NCBI RefSeq assembly: GCF_025144335.1
Contig: NZ_CP083539.1
Coordinates: 373,501 to 437,500 of the forward strand
Source: Jannaschia sp. W003
Lineage (GTDB): Bacteria; Pseudomonadota; Alphaproteobacteria; Rhodobacterales; Rhodobacteraceae
Length of the DNA stretch: 64,000 bases
Reading direction: 5' to 3'
In this document: positions 8,798 to 17,095 of the stretch, one piece after another
Numbering within the stretch: the first letter of the stretch is position 1
Layout: each line of letters opens with the position of its first letter
Program-made: the position numbers and the translations under genes
Notes under the pieces: model-generated
What the model was told of the DNA's origin: nothing
The model's database searches: none
Seen by the model: only the letters and a program-made list of their open reading frames with translations

Positions 8798-9345
8798 TAC
8801 GCCGCCAGCCGGATGATGTACTGCTGGCCCATCACCTCCAGCGACGCCCGCTCGCCCAGCTTCTCGACCGTCTTCGCCACCGCGTCCTTCACCGGCGTGC
8901 CCTCGCCGTCGGACCAGTGGTAATCGTCGCCCGCGATCACGCCGCCGGGGCGCACCTTCTTGCAGGCGAGGGCGAGGTCCATGCCAACGAAGGGCTCGTT
9001 GTGGTTGCCGTCGATGTAGATCCAGTCGAGCGCAGCGTCGTCCATCTCCAGCAGCGCCTCCTGCGAGGTCGCGCGGTGCAGGACCACCCGCTCGTCGCCC
9101 GCGAACTTCGCGGCCACCTGCTTGTGCATCTGCGGCATCCGCTCGGCGTTCTTCTTGCGCCCGAAGCCCGTGTTGTTGAAGCGCGGGTCGTACTCCCACG
9201 GGTCGATCAGGTGCAGGCGCACCGGCGCGCACACCTCCAGGATCGTCTCCGAGAACCGTCCCTCCCAGACGCCGACCTCGGCGCCCGTGCCGCCCTTGGG
9301 CAGCGCCTCCAGCATGGCGCGCCGCGTGTCGTCCCTCTTGCCCAT
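8797..9345 (-). CDS. Class I SAM-dependent methyltransferase (Methyltransf_24-like)
   Basis: A 182-residue cytosolic protein with a Rossmann-type SAM-binding motif (GTGAEVGVWEGRFSETIL, residues about 19-36), an acidic strand end (LHLIDPWEY), and the downstream motifs LDWIYIDGNHNE and AGDDYHWSDG that are typical of the Methyltransf_24 family. It is the last gene of a three-gene minus-strand cassette after a GSCFA protein and a fused methyltransferase-glycosyltransferase whose N-terminal half is clearly homologous (both have AEVGxxxGR and LIDPW). The likely target is a sugar or polysaccharide, judged only from context. Confidence 0.85.
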   Translation of the reverse strand: MGKRDDTRRAMLEALPKGGTGAEVGVWEGRFSETILEVCAPVRLHLIDPWEYDPRFNNTGFGRKKNAERMPQMHKQVAAKFAGDERVVLHRATSQEALLEMDDAALDWIYIDGNHNEPFVGMDLALACKKVRPGGVIAGDDYHWSDGEGTPVKDAVAKTVEKLGERASLEVMGQQYIIRLAA

Positions 9346-9355
9346 GTCGCTCCTC

Positions 9356-10936
9356 TCAGGCGGCCGCGCCGCTCTCGGTGTCCTCGTCCGCGCCCGCGGC
9401 GCGCAGCTCGTCCCACAGGGCGCGGTAGCGCGGCTCCCGCATCAGCGCCTCGAACTGGGCCCGGTGCCAGGCCACGCCCTCGCGGTGCAGGCGCCGCAGG
9501 GTGCGGTCGGCCATCAGCCGGTCCAGCTCCTCGCGGAAGCCCGGCACGCCGCGCGCGAGCCCTGCGTCGCGGCCCGCGTTCAGGTTCCACTTGTCCCAGT
9601 ACGCGCGGCCCAGGTCCTCGCCCACGTGGTTGGCGCGGCCGCGGTTCTTCTTGAGGATGTAGGCCTCCAGGGAGCGCAGCGGGTAGTGATGCATGTAGCC
9701 CGCCGCCTCGCAGCCGTCCCAGCGCATCAGCCACTGCGAGCCGCGGTTCATGCGCGCCGAGATGTCCTCGCCGGCGGGCGACTTCCAGACGATGCGGTCC
9801 TTCCACTCGTCCCGCACGCGGGGGCGGTGGAGGCCGAAGTGGTACATGGCCTCGGGCCGCCGGAACAGGGTCTTCACGTCGCGGTAGCGCCGCCCGCCGC
9901 GCCGGGGCGCGGGCTCGCAGCGCACGAACTGCTCGGTGACGGGGCGGTCCTCGAAGGCCTCCACCCCGCCGTTGCCGAACACCTTCCACGGAAAGCTCAC
10001 CACGTCCGTGTCCGGCCCGAGGGCGTCCAGCATGGCGGGGATCGTGCCGTGGCCCGGCAGGTCGATGAACTCGTCCACGTCGGCGATCAGGATCCAGTCG
10101 GCCCGCAGGCGCGCCACGTGGTCGCGCGCCCACTTCAGCGCCGACTTGTGCGGCCCGCGCTTGAGCACCGTGTTCGTCACGTGGGTCGCCAGCCCCATCT
10201 CCTGCAGGCGCTGCAGGATCGGGTCGGTGGTGTCGTCGCAGTCGTTGGTGAGGACCAGGAAGTCGGTGAAGCCGATGGCGCGGTTGTGGGCGATCCATTC
10301 CAGGATGTAGGGCGCCTCGTTCTTCATGGGCGCGATCACGAGGTATCGCGCGCGCGCGTCGCGCGGGGCGAGGCGCACGGTCGCCGGCAGGCGCAGCGCC
10401 CAGAAGTGCCCCTCGCGCGCGATCTCGACCCCGAGCCGCCCGGCCACCTCGCGCACCGCCTCGCGCACGGGCCAGCCCAGCTCGCGCCCGTGGTGCCAGC
10501 CGCCGCCCGCGACGACGCCGCCGGGCGCCACCACGCGCACCGCCGCCTCGAGGTCGGCGAGCAGCACGTCGAACTGCTTCTCGCCGTCCAGGAACAGCCA
10601 GTCGAGCGCGCCGTCGCGCATCCCCGCCAGCGCCTCGGCGGAGGGGCGGCGCAGGATCTCGGCCTCGGAGAACTCGGCGCGCACGGCCGCGTGCATCGCG
10701 TCGCGCGCCGCCTGCGGGGCCCGGTAGGCGTGGGCGCGGGCGTCGCGGCCCTCGTCCTCGGCCCAGGGGTCGATCAGCGTCAGCGAGGCGGGCGCCGCCA
10801 CGTCGCGCAGCGCGCGGGTCCAGCGGCCGTCGTGGGTGCCGACCTCGGCCCCCCGTGCGCCCCGGGGCAGGAGGCGCATCACAGCGAGCGCGTTGTCGCG
10901 CACCGGACGGGGTGCCGACCGGGTCTCGGCGCTCAT
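9356..10936 (-). CDS. Fused methyltransferase-like / family 2 glycosyltransferase protein
   Basis: A 526-residue two-domain protein. Residues 1-190 resemble a Methyltransf_24 domain (GARGAEVGTHDGRWTRALRD, LTLIDPWAED), homologous to the neighbour at 8797-9345, but its later motifs are degraded: LFLDGEK replaces YIDGNH, and AGGGWHH replaces AGDDYHW. Residues from about 196 on form a glycosyltransferase of the Glyco_tranf_2_4/GT92-like type: YLVIAPMKNEAPYILEWIAH, then the metal-binding DVDEF (286-290), then FGLHRPR and HHYPLRSLEAYILKKNRG. ATG at 10936 overlaps the GSCFA stop by four bases. A transferase making a surface glycan is the best inference; the N-terminal domain may be non-catalytic. 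Confidence 0.82.
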   Translation of the reverse strand: MSAETRSAPRPVRDNALAVMRLLPRGARGAEVGTHDGRWTRALRDVAAPASLTLIDPWAEDEGRDARAHAYRAPQAARDAMHAAVRAEFSEAEILRRPSAEALAGMRDGALDWLFLDGEKQFDVLLADLEAAVRVVAPGGVVAGGGWHHGRELGWPVREAVREVAGRLGVEIAREGHFWALRLPATVRLAPRDARARYLVIAPMKNEAPYILEWIAHNRAIGFTDFLVLTNDCDDTTDPILQRLQEMGLATHVTNTVLKRGPHKSALKWARDHVARLRADWILIADVDEFIDLPGHGTIPAMLDALGPDTDVVSFPWKVFGNGGVEAFEDRPVTEQFVRCEPAPRRGGRRYRDVKTLFRRPEAMYHFGLHRPRVRDEWKDRIVWKSPAGEDISARMNRGSQWLMRWDGCEAAGYMHHYPLRSLEAYILKKNRGRANHVGEDLGRAYWDKWNLNAGRDAGLARGVPGFREELDRLMADRTLRRLHREGVAWHRAQFEALMREPRYRALWDELRAAGADEDTESGAAA

Positions 10937-12078
10937 GCCGCGGCCTCCCCCGCGAGGCCGGCGCGCATGCGCTCGATCTGGGCGCGGATCGCCTCCTCCT
11001 GCTCGGGATGGCGGGCCACCTTCCGCTTGGCGAGGATGCGGTCGAGCATCCGCCCGTTGCCGTCGCGCAGCGCCGTCTCCAGCCGGTCCGATACGAGGCC
11101 GGCGGCCGACAGGGCGGTCAGCCAGTGGCGCGTCATCTCCTCGTCGGTGGGCTTCTCCACGCACCACACCTCCTCGAAGAGCATCATGATGAAGTCGAGC
11201 ACGCCGCGCGGCAGGTGCCGCCGGTCCTGCTTGAAGGGCGAGTGGAACACGTCCGTCACGATCTCGTAGGAGGGCCAGTAGTGGAGCACGCCCTCGGGGC
11301 CCAGCTCGCGCATCAGCTCGTCCAGGGCCACCCGCAGCACCGCCTTCGAGACCGAGTTGGCCGAGATGCAGGACACGGGCCGGAAGGTCGCGATCAGCGG
11401 CACCGGCGAGAGCGTCGCCAGGATCTTGGCGTCGGGGCGGTGCTTGCGGATCAGCGCGTAGATCGCGCGGATGTTGTCCTTGTTCTCCTCGACGGTGGTG
11501 ACGCGGAACTTGTGGCGCGCGGGGTCGTAGACGTCCTCGGGGATGGAGCGCCAGAACACGCCGCCCGAGACCTCGTCGTACCACACCTCCGAGAGACCGA
11601 AGGTAAGGATGAACAGGTCGGTGTTCGAGAAGATGTCGAGCGTCGCCTCCCGCACCGCCTCGTCGTAGCCGTAGCTCTCGGCCGAGTAGCCGTGCCACAG
11701 CTCCTCCTCGAAGCGCTTGCCCTCGAAGGCCCATTCGAACTGCTGGCGGATCACGAAGGAGTTCACCATCCCCTCGCCGCACTTCACCACGTAGGCGTTC
11801 GATCCCTGGTCCTTCGTCAGCACCGAGTAGTTCCGGCTGGCGAGCCAGTTCGAGATGTTGGCCGCGAAGCACGATCCGAAGGCGCAGATGCGGGTCTCGG
11901 GCGTGACCATCGGCGCCTCGGGCGCCCAGCCGTCGACCGCCCACTTCAGGGCCGAATCCGCCCCGGCCATGCGGGCGAAGTCGGGGTTGAAGTTGGTCTG
12001 CTCGCCGCGGAACCACGTCCGCAGCACGCCCTCCTTGCGGGTGTGCTGGAACTCGAGGGTGTTGGCCTTCCTGCTCAT
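10933..12078 (-). CDS. GSCFA-domain protein
   Basis: A 381-residue protein named for its GSCFA motif, found at residues 68-72 in ICAFGSCFAANISNWLA. The family belongs to the SGNH/GDSL-hydrolase-like fold, and the serine of GSC would be the nucleophile. Further conserved-looking segments are FILTFGLSEVWYD and ILATLSPVPLIATF. No signal peptide is visible, so it is probably cytoplasmic. It heads a cassette with a glycosyltransferase fusion and a methyltransferase, and overlaps the fusion gene by ATGA. A role as an acyl-ester hydrolase or transferase on a glycan is plausible by context but unproven. Confidence 0.85.
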   Translation of the reverse strand: MSRKANTLEFQHTRKEGVLRTWFRGEQTNFNPDFARMAGADSALKWAVDGWAPEAPMVTPETRICAFGSCFAANISNWLASRNYSVLTKDQGSNAYVVKCGEGMVNSFVIRQQFEWAFEGKRFEEELWHGYSAESYGYDEAVREATLDIFSNTDLFILTFGLSEVWYDEVSGGVFWRSIPEDVYDPARHKFRVTTVEENKDNIRAIYALIRKHRPDAKILATLSPVPLIATFRPVSCISANSVSKAVLRVALDELMRELGPEGVLHYWPSYEIVTDVFHSPFKQDRRHLPRGVLDFIMMLFEEVWCVEKPTDEEMTRHWLTALSAAGLVSDRLETALRDGNGRMLDRILAKRKVARHPEQEEAIRAQIERMRAGLAGEAAA

Positions 12079-12224
12079 GCGGCCCTCCTAGCACGGGCGC
12101 CGGCATCCTCCAGCGCGGCATCGGCGACCGGCGTGGGCCCCGCGCGGCGCGCGTCCGCGCCCGCCGGCGCCTCGAACCCGCGGCGGGCGAAGCGCCGGGC
12201 GGACATCTCGTCGGGAAGGGGCAT
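12075..12224 (-). CDS. Possible 49-residue leader protein upstream of GSCFA gene
   Basis: An open frame starting ATG at 12224 (MPLPDEMSARRFARRGFEAP at the N-terminus) whose TGA overlaps the ATG of the GSCFA gene by four bases, the same ATGA coupling used by the next gene pair. AGGA lies about 12 bases upstream. The product would be basic, rich in Arg and Ala, with no hydrophobic segment and no recognised family. Coupling favours a real short gene, but composition alone could produce such a frame in high-GC DNA. Confidence 0.35.
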   Translation of the reverse strand: MPLPDEMSARRFARRGFEAPAGADARRAGPTPVADAALEDAGARARRAA

Positions 12225-12291
12225 CGTCTGTCGTCCTGCTCTGCTCGGGCGCGGACGGCCCCCGGATGGCGGAGAGGACGGCTCGCGCGTG

Positions 12292-13335
12292 TCAGCCCGC
12301 CTCGTTGGAATCGGGCCGGGTCCGCATCGTATCTCCAGCCAAGAAATGCGGCGTTAATTCGACCCGGCGGTCGGATCCGTCGAATTCCCAGGATCCCGTG
12401 ATGATCCGGGCAGCCATCTGCCCCGCCTCGCGGCGGCGGCTGTCGACCGTGGCCAGCTTGCGCGGCAGCCCGTCGAGCAGCGTGAAGCCGTTGAAGCCCA
12501 CCAGCCCGATCCCCTCGCCCACGTCGAGCCCGCGCTCGAGGCACAGCAGCATCCCCCCAGCTCCGGTGAGGTCGTTGGTGTAGAAGATGAAGTCGAGGTC
12601 GGGCGCCCCGTCCAGAAGCGCGGCGGTCATCTCGCGGCCCTTGCCGAAGCCCGAGACGCCCGCGTAGTCGGCGCGCGCCGCGATGCCGATCCCCGCCTCG
12701 GCGAGCGCCCGCTCCACCCCTTCCAGCCGCTTGCGCGCTCGGTGGTCGCCGTCGACCTTGGTGCCGATCACGCCGATGCGCCGGTAGCCGCGCGCCACGA
12801 TCTCGCGCCCCACCTGGTAGCCTGCGCGCCAGTGGCTGATGCCCACGGCCGCGTCCACCGGGTCGCCGTCCACGTCCATGACCTCGACCACCGGCACCCC
12901 CGCGGCGGCGAGCATGGCGCGGGCGGGCGCGGTGTGCTCCAGCCCCGCGATCACCACGCCCGAGGGCCGCCAGGACAGCATCTCGAAGAGCGTGCGCTCC
13001 TCCTTGGCGGGATCGTAGTCGGTGGCGCCCACGACCGGTTGCAGCGGCGTGTCCTCCAGCCCGTCCTGCAGGCCGGCCAGCATCTCGGGGAACACGAGGT
13101 TCGACAGCGATGGCACGATCACGCCCACGAGGTTCACGCGCTGCGAGGCGAGCGCGCCGGCGATCTTGTTGGGCACGTATCCCAGGGCGCGCGCGGCGGC
13201 CTCGACCTTGGCGCGGGTGCGCTCGCTCACGTCGCCCCGGCCGCGCAGCACGCGGCTCACGGTCATCTCGGAGACGCCCGCGGCCTCGGACACGTCGCGG
13301 AGCGTGAGGCTGCGCCTGCGGGGATTGTCGGACAA
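12292..13335 (-). CDS. LacI-family transcriptional regulator (GntR-repressor-like)
   Basis: A 347-residue DNA-binding repressor. The N-terminal helix-turn-helix LTLRDVSEAAGVSEMTVSRV and hinge YVPNKIAGALASQR are typical of LacI/GalR proteins. The rest is a periplasmic-binding-protein-like sensor domain (VNLVGVIVPSLSNLVFPEM, FYTNDLTGAGGM, GLVGFNGF). The sequence most resembles gluconate-operon repressors, so a sugar acid effector is likely. No sugar gene is adjacent; the nearest neighbours are the GSCFA cassette and tRNA-Arg, so its target lies elsewhere or is itself. Confidence 0.9.
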   Translation of the reverse strand: MSDNPRRRSLTLRDVSEAAGVSEMTVSRVLRGRGDVSERTRAKVEAAARALGYVPNKIAGALASQRVNLVGVIVPSLSNLVFPEMLAGLQDGLEDTPLQPVVGATDYDPAKEERTLFEMLSWRPSGVVIAGLEHTAPARAMLAAAGVPVVEVMDVDGDPVDAAVGISHWRAGYQVGREIVARGYRRIGVIGTKVDGDHRARKRLEGVERALAEAGIGIAARADYAGVSGFGKGREMTAALLDGAPDLDFIFYTNDLTGAGGMLLCLERGLDVGEGIGLVGFNGFTLLDGLPRKLATVDSRRREAGQMAARIITGSWEFDGSDRRVELTPHFLAGDTMRTRPDSNEAG

Positions 13336-13421
13336 GGGGGCCTCCGTGCTCCTCGCCCCGTGCTAGCCCGCGGGCCGGCCTGTGGACAAGCGCCGCGCCC
13401 GCCCGCTATGGCACCGCCGGG

Positions 13422-13498
13422 GGTCCCGTGGCTCAACTGGATAGAGCAATCCCCTCCTAAGGGATAGGTTGCAGGTTCGAGTCCTGCCGGGACCGCCA
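13422..13498 (+). tRNA. tRNA-Arg (anticodon CCT), island integration site
   Basis: A complete cloverleaf. The acceptor stem GGTCCCG pairs with CGGGACC, the D-arm has GGCTCAACTGGATAGAGC, and the anticodon loop CTCCTAA exposes CCT. The T-arm is GCAGGTTCGAGTCCTGC and the CCA is encoded at 13496-13498. The last 17 bases and 13 bases of downstream flank recur with three mismatches at 39648-39677, which marks this tRNA gene as the attachment site of the island that follows. Confidence 0.97.
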
Positions 13499-13511
13499 CT
13501 ATCTTCCAGAA
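13482..13511 (+). repeat. Left attachment-site repeat (attL-like) in tRNA-Arg 3' end
   Basis: Thirty bases starting TCCTGCCGGGACCGCCAC, covering the end of tRNA-Arg(CCT) and the first 13 bases after it. They match 39648-39677 at 27 of 30 positions in direct orientation. The intact tRNA is on this side, as expected for a tRNA-targeted island. Confidence 0.75.
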
Positions 13512-13805
13512 TGCCAAACTCACGGGAAGCTTGCGCAAAACGCATCAGAAGTCTGCGCAAGAAGGCATGGCAGGAGGCTCGAGCGCGGTCGTCGAGGCAA
13601 CATTGCTGTTTCCTTACAGCGCCTTGCGGTGAACTTCTGGGAATCAGGCATGCCGCACGAAGTGAACGTCGGGGGCACCCAGATCCCCTGCGCCGGCGCA
13701 GGGCATCCTAGGCAGCGGTCGCGGAGCCTGAAGGGGATACGACCTTCCATCCGGGACTTGTCGGCGTAGCCATTCGAGACGGAGCCCGATCACGTCCGTC
13801 AATGA
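13512..13805. other. Non-coding island flank with reduced G+C
   Basis: Between tRNA-Arg and the IS256-type left end I see no convincing gene. Sequence such as AAGCTTGCGCAAAACGCATC and CAACATTGCTGTTTCCTTAC is clearly less G+C-rich than the core. The C-terminal coding frame of the IS transposase runs out of the element into this stretch and stops at 13708. This may be the remains of the integrase end of the island. Confidence 0.4.
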
Positions 13806-15074
13806 GGTGTAATTTCGGTGTGGCTCCGAGTGCATCGGTTCGGGCGGCTTTGGGTGTAGGGGGCGGTGTGATCTGGGGTGCTGTGCCGCCCTCGATCTCG
13901 GGTGTGGTTTCGGCGTCGAGCTCGGCCATTCCTTCGATCTGCATGTAGCGGTGCTGGAGTTGCCAGTCGTCGTTCTGCTCGAGCAGGACGGCACCGACGA
14001 GGCGGGTGATGGATGCCTCGTTGGGAAAGATGCCCACGACGTCGGCGCGGCGCTTCACCTCCTTGTTCAGGCGCTCGAGCGGGTTCGTCGAATGCAGCTT
14101 GGTGCGGTGGCGGGCCGGGAAGGCCATGTAGGCGAGCACGTCGGCTTCGGCGTCGTCCATGAGTTTGCCGAGCTTCGGCCAGCGCTCGCGGAGCTGGTCT
14201 GCGACGTGGCGCCAGGCAGTGGTGGCGCCAGCGTGGTCGGGCTGGACGAAGACCTGGCGGATGGCAGCAGCCACGACCGTGTTCTGGGAGCGTGGGACGT
14301 GGGCGAGCGCGTTGCGCATGAAGTGGACGCGGCAGCGCTGCCAGGCGGCCCCGGCCATGGTGCGCGTGATGGCGGCCTTCAGGCCCCATGGGCGTCGGAG
14401 ATGACCAGCCGGGTGCCCGACAGCCCGCGCTTCACCAAGCTGCGCAGGAAGCTCGTCCAGAACGGCTCGGCCTCGGAGGGGCCGATGTGCAGGCCGACGA
14501 TCTCGCGCCGGCCATCGGTGTTCACGGCGACCGCGATTATGGCGGCGACGCTGACAATGCGCCCGCCCTCGCGGACCTTCAGGTAGGTGGCGTCGAGCCA
14601 CAGGTAGGGCCACTCCCCGTCGAGGGGGCGCTCCAGGAAGGCCTGCACGCGGTCGTCGATCTCGCGGCAGAGCTTGGAAACCGAGGACTTCGAGATCCCG
14701 CTCATGCCCATGGCCTGGACGAGTTCGTCGACCTTGCGGGTCGAGACCCCAGCGATCCACGCCTCCTGTATCACCGCCACCAGGGCCTTCTCGACAGGCT
14801 TGCGGGGCTCCAGGAAGCCCGGGAAGTAGCTGCCCTGGCGCAGCTTCGGGACCTTCAGGTTCAGAGGGCCCAGGCGGGTCTCCAGCGTCCTGTCGCGGTA
14901 GCCATTGCGCCAGGTCGTGCGCCCTTCGCTGCGCTCGTGACGGCCGGCCCCGATCAGGCCCTCGACGTCGGCCTCCATGATGATCTGAAGCACGGCCTCC
15001 GCGACGGAGCGCAAGAAGTCGTCATCCCCGCTCTTCGCGAGCAGTTCGGCTATGGGTAGTCTGTCCTCGGTCAT
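13708..15074 (-). pseudogene. IS256-family transposase, frameshifted
   Basis: The N-terminal 230 or so residues start at ATG 15074 (MTEDRLPIAELLAKSGDDDF, with GAGGAG upstream) and contain the first catalytic Asp in WPYLWLDATYLKV and the second in RLVISDAHG. A one-base loss in a run of four G near 14385 then stops this frame at 14379. The remaining third continues in another frame (GLKAAITRTMAGAAWQRC, HSTNPLERLNKEVKRR) and carries the catalytic Glu. Restoring one G gives the family sequence SDAHGGLKAAI. The C-terminal frame passes the left end of the element and stops at 13708. Programmed frameshifting is possible but not usual for IS256. Confidence 0.85.
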
Positions 15075-15215
15075 CGGGTTCTCCTCGGACTCTCTGGTGA
15101 AGCTCAGCAACTCCACCTTAACCCGATGCGCCCGGTGGCCACCGCGGATCGAGCAGCCGGGGGTGGGGCATGCCCCACCCCCGGCTGCACCGCGATCTGC
15201 ACCAGAAATTACACC
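13806..15215 (-). mobile_element. IS256-family insertion sequence, about 1.4 kb
   Basis: The ends are marked by inverted repeats that read GGTGTAATTTCGGTGTGG at the left (from 13806) and GGTGTAATTTCTGGTGCAG at the right (reverse complement, ending 15215). The enclosed length of about 1410 bases is normal for the family. The eight bases outside each end differ (GTCAATGA and ACCTGCGA), so no target duplication is visible. Either the element moved with a rearrangement or the flanks have decayed. Confidence 0.75.
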
Positions 15216-15600
15216 ACCTGCGAGGACGCTAACCGGAGCACCTACGCGAAAAACCCCTCAATCTTGGCAACGAGGTAAACCGTACCCTGGGTTCTGGCTG
15301 TCGAGCCTACCTACGGCTGGAAGCGATGTACGCCTTTCGCCCCAAGGCGGCTCATGACCTACTGCGCGGAAACGGCTCTCGCGACAGAAGCATGATGGTC
15401 GTGAAACGCGCCCGGAACGCGGTGCTGTCGGCCTAGGTTTTGTACCGTCCCTCGCACCGGTAGCGAGGATCGAAGACCGTGGTCGCCGTGACATGCCCAT
15501 CGGCGATCAACGCGGCGAGGCCGCCCTCGCGGTGCAGACCGACAATGGCCGCGTACTTCAGACCGTCGGGACGTCCGTTGCGGCCGGGCGCATGACGTTC
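15216..15600. other. Degenerate mobile-element DNA, no intact gene
   Basis: Lower-G+C sequence between the IS256-type element and the IS3-type remnant. A minus-strand frame (ends 15433) fuses the broken IS3 transposase end (NGVAWNRIDPGKPFG, split across frames) to unrelated sequence (LIADGHVTATTVFDPRYRC) that I do not recognise. I see no RNA gene or complete reading frame. Confidence 0.4.
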
Positions 15601-15639
15601 AGGGCGTCCTCCCGGACCGGCAGAGCCGGGTAGGCGCCT

Positions 15640-16396
15640 TCTCCCAAATGGCTTGCCTGGATCGATGCGATTCCAGGCCACGCCGTTGCGGTCGGCCTAC
15701 ATCAGGATCGCGGCGCTGGTGAACTCCGCGCCGTTGTCCGACACGATGCCGTCGGGCATGCCGTAAACTCGGACGAGAGCATCCAACTCGCGCGACCCGG
15801 TCCCCGGCAATGCTGGCGTCGGCGACGAAGCAAAGGTCCTCCCGGCAACAGTCGTCGTTCACCGCGAGGATGCGCGAGCGGCGGGACGCGCCGAACGTGC
15901 CGGACAGGAAGTCGAACGACCAGTGCGCGTTTGGTCGAGCGGCCTGGGGCATCGGCGCCCGGGTCCCGCGGGCGCGCTTGCGCCCTCGCCTCCGCTTCAC
16001 CGCCAGCCATTCCTCACGGCGAAGCCGGGGGAGCGCTTCGCTGGGGAAACGGTTCCCCGGACCGTTCCCTGGTCCGGCTCGCTGCGGTTCATCGCCGTGT
16101 CTCCGCGTTCGAGCAGGATCTCGGTCTGGCGATAGCCGAGGGCGCTGCCCCTCGCCCGGAATCTCCCGCATGGCCGCGCATGCGTCCTCGTCATTCGATG
16201 AGCGAGTCGGACCGTATTGGGGTCCACCCCCTCGCGGGACATCGCCGCGGCAACGCCCTTCCGGACAGTGGACGAGCCGACACGCCCGGCGCTTTGAGAT
16301 CTCGTGATCCCGCATCGCACGGAGCGCCGCGTCCCGCCTCTCCTTCGTTCGCCATCGGTCTCGAACGCATGGCGACGCGATGCCTCGCCGCCAGCG
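15640..16396 (-). pseudogene. IS3-family transposase OrfB remnant
   Basis: The minus strand reads MRDHEISKRRACRLV, then REEWLAVKRRRGRKRARGT, then HWSFDFLSGTFGASRRSRI with LAVNDDCCREDLCFVADASI, all typical of the DDE integrase OrfB of IS407-like IS3 elements. After AGDRVAR a frameshift moves the match to another frame (LDALVRVYGMPDGIVSDNG), a TAG interrupts AAILM-ADRNGVAW, and the C-terminal third, including the catalytic Glu region, is missing. The gene cannot make an active transposase. Confidence 0.85.
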
Positions 16397-16654
16397 CTAT
16401 TTCAGCAGATTCTTGAGAACGACGTTGTCGAGCATCGTATCCGCCAGCGGCCGTTTGAGACTCGCGTTTTCGGCCTCGAGCACCTTCAGCCGCTAGGCGC
16501 CCGACAACTCCATACCGGCGAACTTTGCCTTTGGCTTATGGAACATGGCCGGGCTCAAGCAGTGCTCGCGACAGAGATCCGTCGTCGCCACCCTGGCTCC
16601 CTACACCTCGATCAACTCCATGATCCGCGCGTCCGTGAAATAGCTCTTCCTCAT
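16397..16654 (-). pseudogene. IS3-family OrfA remnant with internal stops
   Basis: ATG at 16654 begins MRKSYFTDARIMELIEV, the helix-turn-helix start of IS3-type OrfA, but a TAG follows. The frame continues ARVATTDLCREHCLSPAMFH, meets a second TAG, then ends LKVLEAENASLKRPLADTML before the terminal stop at 16397. The leucine-zipper part (LEAENASLK) is recognisable. Together with the OrfB remnant this is one dead IS3-type element. Confidence 0.85.
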
Positions 16655-17095
16655 GTCGTCTGCTCCTTCGAGGTGAAGAGACTTCACATTGCGGCGAGAA
16701 ATTTCGCGGGGGGCCAGGTCAGCCTGGTTCCGGCAAGACGGGGATCTTCAGCTCAGTGACGCGGTTAGAGAAGGCAACGCGCGCACGTTTCTCCGCAGCC
16801 TACCTTTCCAGGTCGCGAGCAACGAGCTCCATTTCAGTAGCTTCGCACAGCGGACCTTCAGCTCCCGGTTTATCCGAGTCTCAGTGCTGTTCCAGAAGTG
16901 ATTGCTGCCTTACTTTCGCAAGATCATCCGATTGTCCCGCACGATGGCGCGAAGGGCTTCGTTCCGGCTGGCCGCGCAGGGACTGTCCTCCATTCATGGT
17001 CTTGCACCGCGGGGCCTCGGGATAATGGGTTCGGCCACACAGGTCGCGATAGCTTCCCGGCCGTCGGGGTCCCATCCGCAGGCACCGACGCGATC
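16655..17095. other. Non-coding segment with mobile-element character
   Basis: No gene can be supported here. The minus strand between about 16690 and 16880 has a short frame with NRELKVRCAKLLKWSS, which resembles the coiled-coil start of transposase leaders, but it is too degraded to place. G+C is lower than in neighbouring core genes. The segment separates the IS debris from the HutC-type regulator. Confidence 0.35.

Noticed and set aside
9356..12544. A very long minus-strand open frame extending upstream of the fused glycosyltransferase gene
   Set aside because: The upstream extension runs through the GSCFA gene in another frame and is rich in Arg, Gly and Pro. It is a composition artefact; the gene starts at 10936.
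14379..14400. Programmed ribosomal frameshift in the IS256-type transposase
   Set aside because: The slippery run GGGG is short, there is no clear downstream stimulator, and IS256 transposases are normally one frame. A one-base deletion is the simpler reading.
13482..17095. An integrase gene for the island
   Set aside because: No frame shows the tyrosine-recombinase R-H-R-Y pattern or a serine-recombinase start. Only DDE transposase fragments were seen.
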